Source of the DNA: Bacillota bacterium
GTDB taxonomy: Bacteria; Bacillota; Sulfobacillia; JAMCWA01
Reading direction: 5' to 3'
Assembly: GCA_023475165.1 (NCBI GenBank)
Contig: JAMCWA010000112.1
Coordinates: 5,456-69,455 of the forward strand
Length of the DNA: 64,000 bases
Part shown: positions 23,830 through 33,037 of the stretch, piece by piece
Numbering within the stretch: the stretch's first letter is position 1
Layout of the letters: every line of letters begins with the position of its first letter
Notes under the pieces: model-generated
What the model was told of the DNA's origin: nothing
Database searches by the model: none
Seen by the model: the letters and a program-made list of their open reading frames with translations, nothing else
Position numbers and translations under genes: made by a program

Positions 23830-25287
23830 TTTCTGCCCCAACAATTCTTTACGGTTAGCCGCGCCAGCTTTCCGCAAGATGTTTCTGGTGTGAAATTTTA
23901 CGGTATGGTGCGAGACGAAAAGCCTGGAGGCAATTTCCGGGTAGGTATACCCCCGGCAGAGGAGTTCGTAGACTTTCTTCTCCTGGTTGGTCAGATTAAA
24001 CCAGAATGGGGGCGGCTGGGAGGAACCATCGCCGGCCAGGTTGTTCTCGTCCGTTTTTACATCGCCCAAAGGTGGCCGAAATCTTCCCAGGAACGGGACT
24101 AGAAGAAAGAGGAGGACTACTCCCAACACCGCAACCAGGGGGCTACCAGGCGGATTCTGCAGAAGCCTGAGATCCAGGGCGATGCCTGGTAGGGTTAGGA
24201 AAAACAAGGAGGCCCCCAGACCCAGTCCGAAGCTCTTGATGGGACCGAGGTATTTGCCTAGCGCGCGCAGGCTAAGCCAATAAAACAGGTCCGTGGCTCC
24301 CAAACCGAGAGTCAGAAAGATCAGGGTGGCGACGATGGGCAGCGGTTTATCCAGACCGATCACCGAAAAGGCCAGGCCAGCTCCGAGAAGGCCAACACTG
24401 GTTGCCCCCAGCCAGTTAAAGAACTTGTACTTGACCGTCAAGGAGGCATAACCCAGGACAGCTGCGCTGTAAAGGAAGGAATCCGCTCCGGGAAATTGCG
24501 GCCAATGGAAATAAAAAAGGGGCGCCACCACCCGGTACCAAAACCCGCCAGAAAAATAAGCCGCGGCAGCATAAGCCAGGAGAAAAGCCAAGGCGAGTCC
24601 AGCAGCACCTTTCCCTCCGTCGGTTTCCGGTGCGGAGGAAGCGGTGGCTGCCTCAACCCTTTTTCCTGGGAGTGCGGCCAGTTGGTTGCGCTGGTGGGTG
24701 CCAGTTGCAGAGGAAGCGGCCGCTGCCTCAGACTTTTTTCCCATTAGGTAAGCACCGTAAAGCGGTGCCAGCCCCAGCAAGGAAGCGATGTTCTTGAGCA
24801 AGTCGGGCGGAAAGCCTTGAGCCAGACCGGCCAGGCCGAGGAAAACATTGCTGCTGACCATGGCCAACCCCACGCGTAAGGCCGGATAATGCGGATTCAT
24901 GAATAAGGGCGTCCAGGCGAGGACCAGATAGGCTGATAAAAAGCCGAGCAAGACATTTAGGACATAGGTGACGGGAATTGGCGGTGGAATGAATGTCCAC
25001 ACCCCAGTCAGGAGAAAAACCGCAACCCCGGCGCCCTTCAATATCTTCGCTTTTTGGGTCAGGGGAGGAGGCAGAAAGGCGAAAATCAGCAAACCGGCAC
25101 CATGGCTTAAAGCAAAAATGTGCCCCTGGATATGCGCCTGGGGACCGAATCTCAGTCCAAGAAAAGGCCCGTGCAGGGGATAGAGAAGTATCCAGGTAAA
25201 GATAAGAGTCAGGATTAAGGAGTCGGCCATCCACCCTGGTCGTGCTGGTAAATTGGTCTTTTCCCCCAACATTGGATGTTCACCCAT
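23761..25287 (-). CDS. Membrane-bound LuxR-family transcriptional regulator
   Basis: A 508-residue protein with about ten to twelve hydrophobic segments (residues 25-390) and a C-terminal LuxR/GerE helix-turn-helix (LTNQEKKVYELLCRGYTYPE, IASRLFVSHHTVKFH, RNILRKAGA). This MFS-like sensor plus LuxR layout is known from anaerobic Gram-positives. In the central loop (about 24600-24740) a hydrophilic insert with two AA-ASSA blocks is encoded by a 32-nt imperfect direct repeat (24635-24666 and 24710-24741). The last 20 residues after NRKELLGQ run into the 3' end of the opposite gene. Start ATG 25287, or 25272, neither with a strong ribosome site. It may control the convergent TNSSS cluster, which is inference. 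Confidence 0.8.
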   Translation of the reverse strand: MGEHPMLGEKTNLPARPGWMADSLILTLIFTWILLYPLHGPFLGLRFGPQAHIQGHIFALSHGAGLLIFAFLPPPLTQKAKILKGAGVAVFLLTGVWTFIPPPIPVTYVLNVLLGFLSAYLVLAWTPLFMNPHYPALRVGLAMVSSNVFLGLAGLAQGFPPDLLKNIASLLGLAPLYGAYLMGKKSEAAAASSATGTHQRNQLAALPGKRVEAATASSAPETDGGKGAAGLALAFLLAYAAAAYFSGGFWYRVVAPLFYFHWPQFPGADSFLYSAAVLGYASLTVKYKFFNWLGATSVGLLGAGLAFSVIGLDKPLPIVATLIFLTLGLGATDLFYWLSLRALGKYLGPIKSFGLGLGASLFFLTLPGIALDLRLLQNPPGSPLVAVLGVVLLFLLVPFLGRFRPPLGDVKTDENNLAGDGSSQPPPFWFNLTNQEKKVYELLCRGYTYPEIASRLFVSHHTVKFHTRNILRKAGAANRKELLGQKLFPGGNQAFDSGISKQSSPEHH

Positions 25288-25716
25288 TTCGCCCGGTTAT
25301 TCTCCGCGACTCCCATGACCAGCAGCCTCTCCAGGTCCCGCTTGCAGTCCCGAACAGAGACGTAGTCGGCTTGCAGCATCGCCGTAAACCGGGGTATCCA
25401 TGACCTCTGTCCGCAGAAAACCTAGCCGGCGAGTAATGCTTTCCGCCTCTCAAACAAAAAGGCTCAAATGGCTTCGGAGTGATTGGCCAGGCAGTTCTTG
25501 ACCTCATTCTGTCAGGTGGGTCAATGAAGTTCATAGGCTTATCTTCTTGACCATAGGATCAAGAAAGGCATATTCCATCGTCACCCGAAGGTAACATACA
25601 CCTCCGGCGGCAGCAGCTGGCGACTATGCCCGGGCTTTCTTCACCGGGTTGCGTTCCATTTCGTCGAGGACAACCTTATACCTATCACTTAGCAGAACGG
25701 GGAACCGGCCGAGTGC
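25288..25716. other. 430-base gap with gene scraps
   Basis: No intact gene. On the minus strand a 30-codon closed frame ending at 25624 (VVLDEMERNPVKKARA) has coding-like composition, and about 25455-25500 encodes a short piece (KNCLANHSEAI) that may come from a transposase. Neither can be assigned. I see no clear terminator or promoter. Confidence 0.35.
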
Positions 25717-26601
25717 CTACTGTTTTAAGCGTGGGTCCAGGGCATCGCGGAGCCCGTCACCAACGAGGTTAAAGGCCAGAACGGTCATCAGAATGGCCAG
25801 ACCCGGGAAAATGGCCAGCCAGGGGGCATTCCAGATATAGCTTTGAGCATCTGAAAGCATGTTGCCCCAGCTCGGTACCGGGGGCTGGATACCGACTCCC
25901 AGGAAGCTGAGAACCGATTCCGTGATGATGGCCTGACCGACGAGAAGCGTGGCGTTAACGATTAGAGGACCCATAGCGTTGGGCAGGATATGCCGGAAGA
26001 TGATCTGCCCGGGGACCTGTCCAAGAGCCCTCGCTGCTTCCACAAATTCCAGCTCGCGGAGACTGAGAAAACTGCTCCGAACGATGCGAGCTGGGTACAT
26101 CCAGCGCGTTACACCGATGGCCAAAACGACCATAATGGTGCTGGGTGGTACAATGACCACGAGTATGAGAAGGAGGAAAAGGGAGGGAATGGAAAGGGCG
26201 ATATCGACCAGACGCATGGCTACATTGTCAACCCAGCCGCCGTAAAAACCCGCCGCGGCTCCCAGGAAAGTACCGAGGAGCACGGCCACGAGCATAGCCA
26301 AAAAACCGGCACTCAAGGAAATCCTGGCACCATAAATGATCCTGGAAAGCAGATCGGCGCCCGTATTGTCAGTACCGAGAAGGTGCTGGAGCGAAGGAGG
26401 TTGCAAAAAGGCACTGTAGTTATACTGTCGGTAGTCATAGGGGGCTATCCAGGGAGCAAAGAGCGCTAAAATGACAAAAATTATTATGGTTATTGCTCCC
26501 CATACGGCGAGACGGTGGCGAATAAAACGCTTTAAGGTCATCACCAGCAGAGTCTCGGTCTTTTCGGCGGAAAGGCTTTTTGCTTTTAGCGGTGTACCCA
26601 T
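25717..26601 (-). CDS. Peptide/nickel-type ABC transporter permease (DppC/OppC)
   Basis: Inner-membrane permease of a family-5 binding-protein importer. 294 residues from ATG 26601; a longer frame to 26700 (TTG with AAGGTGG close by) is possible. It begins with a cytoplasmic stretch and the TM segment AVWGAITIIIFVILALFAPW, then HLLGTDNTGADLLSRIIYGAR typical of DppC, five more membrane spans and the EAA loop FVEAARALGQVPGQIIFRHI that contacts the ATPase. It ends the operon binding protein - DppB - DppC. No ATPase genes (DppD/F) follow, so it must borrow them. Confidence 0.9.
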   Translation of the reverse strand: MGTPLKAKSLSAEKTETLLVMTLKRFIRHRLAVWGAITIIIFVILALFAPWIAPYDYRQYNYSAFLQPPSLQHLLGTDNTGADLLSRIIYGARISLSAGFLAMLVAVLLGTFLGAAAGFYGGWVDNVAMRLVDIALSIPSLFLLLILVVIVPPSTIMVVLAIGVTRWMYPARIVRSSFLSLRELEFVEAARALGQVPGQIIFRHILPNAMGPLIVNATLLVGQAIITESVLSFLGVGIQPPVPSWGNMLSDAQSYIWNAPWLAIFPGLAILMTVLAFNLVGDGLRDALDPRLKQ

Positions 26602-26766
26602 CGTCTGTGTCTCAGCTTTACCCCCTTGGAGAGAAAAGATTTGGTCATCGAGAAGTCTCCATAAGCTCTTGCGCTGGAGCAAGCCCTCCTGAGCAAGCAA
26701 TCCACCTTCTGATTTGGTTGGGCCCTAACTTGAGTCGGAGGTCTCTGGGGTTAATTCCTGGCGATT

Positions 26767-27717
26767 TCAGTTGTATTGTATTCTTGGATCAAGCAGGACA
26801 TAGATTAGGTCGGCCAGCAGGTTTAACGCGACGACGAGGATCGAGGCGATCATCAGGATCCCCATCAGCAACGGGTAGTCTCGTTTCAGGACCGAATCCC
26901 AAAACAGACGTCCCATCCCGGGCCAGGCAAAAATGGTCTCAGTAATCAGCGCCCCCGAAAAAAGATAACCCGCGTCCAAAGCCAAGACAGTAACGACTGG
27001 AACGAGGGCGTTACGCAAGGCGTGCTTATAAATAACGATTCTCTCAGACAGTCCCTTGGCCCGGGCTGTGCGCACGTAATCGGAACGGAGGACTTCCAAC
27101 ATGCTGGAGCGAACATACCGGCTCCAGGTCGCAACCGAGTAAAGGGCCAGCACCGTCGTCGGGAGGACAAGGTGGTTCAATACATCCAATGGGCCCCCGC
27201 CTCCCTGGGTGATCCGGCCACCTGAGGGGAACCAGTGTAGCCAAGAGGAGAAAACCATTATTAAGACGATACCAAACCAAAAAGTCGGCATTGATATTCC
27301 CAGGTAAGCCAATACCGTAGTCAAAATATCAGCCAGGGAATACTGTCTCAAAGAAGCCAAAACCCCTAGGGGTATGGCCAAGACCATGGCCACAAAGTAA
27401 GACGCCCCCATGAGTTCCAAAGTTGCCAGGAACCGTTCCAGAATACGGTCAAGGACGGGCCGCCCGTCGGCAAAGCTTTTACCTAGATTTCCCTGCACAA
27501 GATCCGACAACCAAGAAACATACTGAACATAAAGGGGGCGGTCCAGACCGTAGGCGTGTTTCATCCTGGCGATCTGCTCAGGTGTGATATTGGGATTGTT
27601 AAGATACATGGCCATGGGGCCGCCGGGAAGGGCATGCATGATCAGAAACAAGAGCAAGCTGATTCCCAGCAAGACAGGGATGGCTTGCAGCAGACGCCGA
27701 GCGAGATAATTACGCAT
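26767..27717 (-). CDS. Peptide/nickel-type ABC transporter permease (DppB/OppB)
   Basis: Partner permease, 316 residues. NYLARRLLQAIPVLLGISL is the family N-terminus, with FLIMHALPGGP, LTTVLAYLGISMPTFWFGIV and the EAA loop VRTARAKGLSERIVIYKHAL. ATG 27717 has GGAG 11 bases upstream; the open frame to 27876 has no family similarity. Separated by 165 bases from dppC and about 375 bases from the binding-protein gene, with a hairpin between. Confidence 0.9.
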   Translation of the reverse strand: MRNYLARRLLQAIPVLLGISLLLFLIMHALPGGPMAMYLNNPNITPEQIARMKHAYGLDRPLYVQYVSWLSDLVQGNLGKSFADGRPVLDRILERFLATLELMGASYFVAMVLAIPLGVLASLRQYSLADILTTVLAYLGISMPTFWFGIVLIMVFSSWLHWFPSGGRITQGGGGPLDVLNHLVLPTTVLALYSVATWSRYVRSSMLEVLRSDYVRTARAKGLSERIVIYKHALRNALVPVVTVLALDAGYLFSGALITETIFAWPGMGRLFWDSVLKRDYPLLMGILMIASILVVALNLLADLIYVLLDPRIQYN

Positions 27718-28026
27718 TCTACGACCAACTCCAGGCAGTTTCATCCAAACGTGAAAACGCCAATTCCTTCCGTCCGCAGTGCCGGCCTCATATCCCTCTG
27801 ATGCCGAGTCGCCCAGCTGACTGGGACGCCGGCTGGTAAGTTTCCCCCCCAGTATGAACCGTCTGCCGCGGTACAATCACTATCACTAATCATGGATACC
27901 ACCACAATGACGGTTGCCGATGTAAGATAGCGTTACGAATTCTGGCCGCCCCGATGACGGCGGAAGACGTTAAACCGCCCCAGCCCGATGAGGAGTCTCC
28001 GCTCTCGCTGATCTGCAGCGGTTGAT

Positions 28027-28068
28027 GGTGGTGCCGGCTGGAGACAATGTAGCCATACCGGCACCACC
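28027..28068 (-). terminator. Hairpin after the binding-protein gene
   Basis: GGTGGTGCCGG (28027-28037) and CCGGCACCACC (28058-28068) form a perfect 11-bp stem, 25 bases past the stop of the substrate-binding protein. No U tract follows on the minus strand. It fits an attenuator or mRNA-stabilising hairpin that lets the binding protein be made in excess over the permeases. Confidence 0.5.
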
Positions 28069-28092
28069 GAGTAAGCGGCCAAAGGTAAGATG

Positions 28093-29784
28093 CTATCTCT
28101 TTTGCCAGGTGGCAACGTTCCATGTATCTACACCCCAGGCCGTCGGAACGTATCCGGTCATGCCACGCGTGGCGTTTATCTCATAAGGCAAATAGAGATA
28201 AACGCAGGCCGGGTCATCACGCAAGCTCTGGGCCAGCTGGCGAAACATCGCCAGGCGTTCCTTTTCGTCAACAGTTGTATTTACTTTGTCCAGAAGTTTA
28301 TCGACCTCTGGGTTGGCATAGTACCCATAGTTGCTGCCCCCCTTGTCGGGGAAAGAGCGGGTATGAAAACGCTGCGCCAGAGAAACACCAGGGTCATACG
28401 AAGTGGCCGACTGGAATTCGGCCAAATCCCAACCACCTTGTTCCGTCCCGGGCTTGCCGCTCTTGAGCAGACTCCCAAAGAACGTGGCCGCGTCGACATT
28501 ACGAATAGTCAACTTTATCCCAACGCTCTTATACATGTCCTGAAAAATCTTTTCGCTCTGTTCTCGCCAGGGGTTTTTGGCGGTCGTAGAGATGACCAAC
28601 TCCAGGACTTTTCCATCTTTGTGCCGGTAACCGTCACTTCCCATCTTCCAACCGGCTTCCTCCAGCAGCTGCGCGGCTTTCTTAGGATCAAAGGGGTAAG
28701 GTTCCAGATCCTTCGGTGCCGCCCACGTGGCAGGCGCAATGGGAGAGCTGGAAGCTACGGCCAGTCCTTGCCAAACCTGGTTAATCAGTACATTCTTGTC
28801 GATGGCGTAATTGAGCGCCTGCCGGACGCGGATGTCTTGGAGAATTGGGTTTTTAAGATTGATCACCATATGTTCCCACCATACAGGAACTTTCAACAAA
28901 TGAATGTCTACTCCGGAGATGTTCTGTAACTGCTTATATTGAGTGATGGGTGCAAAGTAATACACGTTGATGTCCCCATTTTGGATGGCCGCCAGCTGAG
29001 CATTTTGATCCGGGATAATGCGGAAGACAATTTTATCCGCCTTGGCTGGCTCTCCAAAGTATTTGGGGTTCTTTACCATCGTGATGTGGTCACCGTTGGC
29101 CCATTCCCCAAAATTGAAGGGTCCCAGCGTCACTTTAGGTTTAATATTCATTTCGGAGTTGTTGATTTCTTTTGGGGGCACTTTGGACCAGACATGCTCG
29201 GGGATGATGATCGGTCCGGCCCAGCGGCTGAGGAACGGAGGATAGGGTTTCTTGAGGTGGAAAACCACGGTCGAAGCGTCGGGAGTCTCAACCGAGGCAA
29301 CCTGGTCATAACCAACGGTGCTCAAGGGAACAACGTCGGGATTCATGATCGTTTCCCAGGTGAATTTGACATCCTGAGAGGTAAAGGGTTGCCCATCTGA
29401 CCAGGTAACGCCTTTCTTCAGCTTGAAAGTGTAGGTCAATCCGTCTTTAGAGATGAGCCCATTCCCCACAGAAGGTACCTCGGTGGCCAGGTCGGGAACC
29501 ATAGAACCGTCAGGTTTGATGGTGACCAACCCGCTGAACATCGTTTGAATAACCATGGTCTGATAGGTCATGCTTGGGCCTAAAATCGGGTTTAGTTTAT
29601 TGGGTTCTTCAAAGAGACCGTCGACAATGATCTTTTCACCAGTTTCTGTTTTCGCCGTCTCATTGGGTTTGGCCGACTGCGGCTTTTGTCCACATCCAGC
29701 CAAAAGTAGGCTGATAATCACCAACCCCAAGAACAGTCGCCAAACCACGCTCCTCTTTCTTACGATCGAGCTTACGCCGCCCAT
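28093..29784 (-). CDS. ABC transporter substrate-binding lipoprotein, family 5
   Basis: Extracellular lipoprotein that captures oligopeptides or a similar ligand. 563 residues. A signal peptide with lipobox ISLLLAGC anchors it through Cys31; a low-complexity linker follows. SBP_bac_5 features include LATEVPSVGNGL, GVTWSDGQPFTSQDVKFTWE, VRQALNYAIDKNVLI and the C-terminal LPYEINATRGM. ATG 29784 precedes KR-rich VRKRSVVWRLF. A 42-nt repeat (family A) and a strong hairpin lie upstream. The genetic order is binding protein, DppB, DppC. Confidence 0.92.
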   Translation of the reverse strand: MGGVSSIVRKRSVVWRLFLGLVIISLLLAGCGQKPQSAKPNETAKTETGEKIIVDGLFEEPNKLNPILGPSMTYQTMVIQTMFSGLVTIKPDGSMVPDLATEVPSVGNGLISKDGLTYTFKLKKGVTWSDGQPFTSQDVKFTWETIMNPDVVPLSTVGYDQVASVETPDASTVVFHLKKPYPPFLSRWAGPIIIPEHVWSKVPPKEINNSEMNIKPKVTLGPFNFGEWANGDHITMVKNPKYFGEPAKADKIVFRIIPDQNAQLAAIQNGDINVYYFAPITQYKQLQNISGVDIHLLKVPVWWEHMVINLKNPILQDIRVRQALNYAIDKNVLINQVWQGLAVASSSPIAPATWAAPKDLEPYPFDPKKAAQLLEEAGWKMGSDGYRHKDGKVLELVISTTAKNPWREQSEKIFQDMYKSVGIKLTIRNVDAATFFGSLLKSGKPGTEQGGWDLAEFQSATSYDPGVSLAQRFHTRSFPDKGGSNYGYYANPEVDKLLDKVNTTVDEKERLAMFRQLAQSLRDDPACVYLYLPYEINATRGMTGYVPTAWGVDTWNVATWQKR

Positions 29785-29881
29785 GTTCTTCCCCCCTCGG
29801 ATGCGGTTTTTTCCTGAACCTTGTAGGCAGGGACTTAGCGCACAGTTGTTTCCGACGGACCGACTGTCCCCACCAACAATA

Positions 29882-29923
29882 GTTCTCTTCTATAAATTCT
29901 CTACTGGTGTAAGATTTCCTCCT
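29882..29923 (-). repeat. Intergenic repeat family A, copy 2
   Basis: 42 nt, 34/42 identical to 17849-17890, about 100 bases upstream of the binding-protein start and in the same orientation to its gene as copy 1. On the minus strand it starts AGGAGGAAATCTTACACC. Confidence 0.65.
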
Positions 29924-29986
29924 AAAATAAATCTTTCCGTCTTGGAACTGTTTACTCGGGAACTTCTCATCAGGCGTGAATAAACG

Positions 29987-30020
29987 TCTTCCCCCCTCTC
30001 CTGGAAGAGAGGGGGGAAGA
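29987..30020 (-). terminator. Terminator downstream of the symporter operon
   Basis: Perfect 14-bp stem TCTTCCCCCCTCTC / GAGAGGGGGGAAGA with loop CTGGAA. It lies 180 bases beyond the stop of the sodium/solute symporter. T runs are modest on either strand (plus: GCTTTTTA), so it may work in both directions. The remaining part of the gap 29785-30201 has no gene. Confidence 0.65.
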
Positions 30021-30201
30021 AAGCTTTTTATCGTCTTATTTTAGGAGTATTGTTTTAAGACCTAATAGAGAGCGGCTTGGCGCGACAGGCCAATTAGCTT
30101 CCCCTTAGGAATCCCCAGCGTTTCATCACCTCCAAGCCTTCCGTAAGGAGCGCATTTGGTACGCAATGCAGAGCAGAAGACTTATTTCGGAACTATGGTC
30201 A

Positions 30202-31770
30202 CTAAATCGAGGCCCCCTTCTCTTCCCGGGGCTCGACCCCGATCGCTCCCACCGCGCGCGGTACTCCCAGGCCCGCTTTTTCAAAAAGGTCGAAGTGGCG
30301 CCTCTGGACCCGTTCCGCCTCTTTTGCCGACGGTTGGACCAACAAGCTTCCCACCACCACAATGAGCACATTCAAGGCCAAGCCCCAAACTCCGGAGTGA
30401 ATCCCGAGGTATTTGGCGTAACCGCTCAGGCTCATGGCCGAAGAAAGAAGAGCACCGGCAACCATCCCCAGGAGAGTCGGCAAGGTCGACATTCGTTTCC
30501 AGTAAAGCCCAAGCAGAAAGGCTGGGGCCACATGGATCATCAGCTCAAACTTGATCTCGGTCAGGCGCCAGAGAGTGGCCAGAGGCCTCCAGGCGATTAG
30601 AGCGAGAACGACCAGAATAACCCAGTTCGCCAGTCGACCAACATGGACCAAACGTTCTTCCGGAGCCTGTGGATTCAGATTGCTATAAAAATCCTTGGTG
30701 ACTACCGAGGCCATGGTTAAGAGCACCGAGTCGGCCGTGGACATGATGGCGGCGCCTACGGCGGCCAACACAATTAAGCCCATAACATAGCCAAAGGTGG
30801 AACCCTGCATCACCGGGTTCAACAGCATTGGAAAGACTTGGTCAGCCTTGATTGTGCCCAGGTGGGAGAAAGCCGCAGCGGCTACAATCCCGACCATGAA
30901 GACAAAAAAGGTCGTGACAAAAGGCATGAAAGCCATTACGGCGAAGGAGCGTTTCAAGGTGTTTTCATTTTTGGCCGCATAAATCCTTTGAATCGCTTGG
31001 GGATAAACCGCTGCTCCAACACCAATCAGGAACAAGGTGCTGTACCAGGTCAGGTTGGCCTCGGGCTTGGGGACACCCAGAAGAGCTGGCTTCTGGGCAG
31101 CCAGCTTGGCGGCTGCCTGGGGCAGTCCGCCAAAAGTGGTCATGATCAAACCCATCGTGATAAAAAGGCCCACTAAGAGGGTGATCCCCTGAATCGTGTC
31201 TCCCCAAATGACCCCGCGGAAGCCCCCTTCATGGACCAGGAAGGCCATCACCAGACTGAAAAACATTATACCCAAGGTGTATGAAACTAGCCCACCAGAA
31301 ATGCCTTCGAAGAGATGGCCGACCGCCACCAGCTGTTCCAAAAGGTAATTCCCCAGACCCCAGATCATCAAGACGGCGGCCACAACGGCTACAGCCCTGG
31401 AATTGGTCCGGTCATACAGATAGTCGGTTGGCGTCAAATAACGATACTTTTTGGAAAGGATGTGGAGTCGCGGGGCAATCAGGAGGTAACCGGTGATGAC
31501 CCCAATCATGAAAGTCACCGATTGGAGCCAGGAGTAGCCAATGCGGTAGGCCTGCCCTGGGTATCCCAACATGGTATTGCCACTGTATTGAGTGGCGTAA
31601 AGGGTAAAAAAGAGGACAAAAGCCCCAATCGCCCGGTTGCCCAGGAAGTAGTCATCCAAAGATCCACGGGTCTCCTTGCGCCGCGCATACCAGCCGACAA
31701 AAATCACCGAAGCCAGATAGAGCATGATGAAGATGAGCCCACCAATCCCCACCGGAAACTGCTGCTTCAT
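30202..31770 (-). CDS. Sodium:solute symporter (SSS family)
   Basis: A 522-residue transporter with about 13 membrane spans. N-terminal LIFIMLYLASVIFVGWYARR and SLDDYFLGNRAIGAFVLFFT are typical of SSS proteins, as are YATQYSGNTMLGYPGQAY and the sodium-site region AVGAAIMSTADSVLLTMAS. It starts at ATG 31770, overlapping the stop of the preceding 87-aa membrane protein (ATGA), so translation is coupled. As last gene of the CaiB / lyase operon it probably imports the carboxylic acid that the operon degrades. The C-terminal 50 residues are soluble and charged. Confidence 0.92.
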   Translation of the reverse strand: MKQQFPVGIGGLIFIMLYLASVIFVGWYARRKETRGSLDDYFLGNRAIGAFVLFFTLYATQYSGNTMLGYPGQAYRIGYSWLQSVTFMIGVITGYLLIAPRLHILSKKYRYLTPTDYLYDRTNSRAVAVVAAVLMIWGLGNYLLEQLVAVGHLFEGISGGLVSYTLGIMFFSLVMAFLVHEGGFRGVIWGDTIQGITLLVGLFITMGLIMTTFGGLPQAAAKLAAQKPALLGVPKPEANLTWYSTLFLIGVGAAVYPQAIQRIYAAKNENTLKRSFAVMAFMPFVTTFFVFMVGIVAAAAFSHLGTIKADQVFPMLLNPVMQGSTFGYVMGLIVLAAVGAAIMSTADSVLLTMASVVTKDFYSNLNPQAPEERLVHVGRLANWVILVVLALIAWRPLATLWRLTEIKFELMIHVAPAFLLGLYWKRMSTLPTLLGMVAGALLSSAMSLSGYAKYLGIHSGVWGLALNVLIVVVGSLLVQPSAKEAERVQRRHFDLFEKAGLGVPRAVGAIGVEPREEKGASI

Positions 31771-32030
31771 TTCCGGTCACCCCTTTCTTCTTTCGCCCCT
31801 TCCTCCCCCAGTAAGTCTTCCAGGTTCCAGTAATGCAAAACGGTAAAAGAGGTGAGGGAGGCAATTCCTAAACTGGCCAGGAGGACGACAAAGGCCCAAT
31901 AAGGAAAACCCATGATGATTGGTCGGTAGCTCCCTGTGGGAAACAGCCAGGGGACGGCAAAGAGATAGAAGATCAAAAAAAGTATCCAGATCCACCTGAC
32001 AGCTAATGGTTCAATGATCTGACGACGCAC
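31767..32030 (-). CDS. Small two-TM protein paired with the symporter
   Basis: 87 residues from GTG 32030. Two hydrophobic segments: WIWILFLIFYLFAVPWLFP and YWAFVVLLASLGIASLTSF, then a charged tail LLGEEGAKEERGDRK. Small DUF997/DUF3311-like proteins of this layout often precede SSS symporters and are thought to be accessory subunits. The 4-base overlap with the symporter supports joint function. Confidence 0.8.
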   Translation of the reverse strand: MRRQIIEPLAVRWIWILFLIFYLFAVPWLFPTGSYRPIIMGFPYWAFVVLLASLGIASLTSFTVLHYWNLEDLLGEEGAKEERGDRK

Positions 32031-32140
32031 TTTGAGAAACCCCCCTTCTGGTAATATGGTCCTTGAGTTAATAGAGGCGCCCCGCCCCCATACCCATGAT
32101 CACATGGGGCCAAAACGACTGCCTCAATCCTTGGTTGCGA

Positions 32141-33037
32141 CTACCTCAACCCAGCCTTGACCAGCCTCCCGGGCACCGTAAAACCAACCACCTCCTCCAC
32201 CTTTCGGCTGATTTCAAGTAAGACCGGTAGATCCAAACCACTCTCAATCTCCAATCGTTTTAGAAGAAAGGCCACATCTTCTGTACAAACATTCCCCGAA
32301 GCATAAGGTGCCGCCGGGGAACCGCCTAACCCAGCAATGGAACAGTCAAACTGATCAGCCCCCTCTTCCAGGGCCGCATAGACATTGGCCAGGCCCAACC
32401 CACGGGTATCATGGAAATGAAGCGTTAAATCCAGCCCAGGCCAGATCTCCTCGATTCTCCCCACCAGTCGTCTAACCTGGAGCGGGCCAGCCAATCCCGT
32501 CGTATCGGCCACTACCAGTCCACCCGCCCCAAGGTCTAAAACCTGCCTAGCCACCTCCAGGACCCGCTCCTCAGGAATTTCCCCCTCAAAGGGGCAGCCA
32601 AAGGAGTTGGCCAAGCTGACCACCGTCTTTCGACCGTACTCCCGCGCCAGGGCAATAACGGCAGCAATGTTTTGTAACGATTCGGCCACCGACATGTTGA
32701 CATTCTTGCGATTATAGGTTTCACTGACGGAGACGACGGCATTTATCTCATCCGCACCAGCTGATAGGGCCCGCTCCGCCCCTTTGACGTTGGGGACCAG
32801 GGCGCTATAGATCACTCCCGGTCGCCGTTGGATTCCCGCCAGCACCTCCTCGGCATCCCTCGTTTGAGGGATGACCCGGGGATGGACGAAAGAGGTCGCC
32901 TCAATCTTGGTCAGACCGGTCCCGCTCAATTGGTCGATGATCTCGATCTTCACCGCGGTGGGGATGAACTTTTCCACTTTCTGAAATCCGTCCCGGGGCC
33001 CCACTTCAAAAATCTTTACTTTTTCTGGTAGCTTCAT
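32141..33037 (-). CDS. HMG-CoA-lyase-like enzyme with altered active-site loop
   Basis: A 298-residue TIM-barrel lyase of the HMGL family (DRE-TIM superfamily). EVGPRDGFQKVEKFIPT carries the metal aspartate, SFVHPRVIPQTRDAEEV and LTLHFHDTRGLGLANVY the H-x-H metal ligands. The usual loop GLGGCP-Y reads GLGGSPAAPYASGNVCTED: the catalytic Cys of HMG-CoA lyase is Ser here, while a Cys appears eight residues later than the GN pair would suggest. This points to another acyl-CoA substrate (for instance a citramalyl-CoA type) or to changed chemistry. ATG 33037 overlaps the stop of the upstream leuC/leuD scar. The neighbour CaiB transferase would make the CoA ester. Confidence 0.85.
   Translation of the reverse strand: MKLPEKVKIFEVGPRDGFQKVEKFIPTAVKIEIIDQLSGTGLTKIEATSFVHPRVIPQTRDAEEVLAGIQRRPGVIYSALVPNVKGAERALSAGADEINAVVSVSETYNRKNVNMSVAESLQNIAAVIALAREYGRKTVVSLANSFGCPFEGEIPEERVLEVARQVLDLGAGGLVVADTTGLAGPLQVRRLVGRIEEIWPGLDLTLHFHDTRGLGLANVYAALEEGADQFDCSIAGLGGSPAAPYASGNVCTEDVAFLLKRLEIESGLDLPVLLEISRKVEEVVGFTVPGRLVKAGLR

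Noticed and set aside
30126-30155. Tiny frame directly after GGAGGTG upstream of position 30126 on the minus strand
   Set aside because: ATG touches the ribosome site and the peptide has only 10 residues; regarded as chance.
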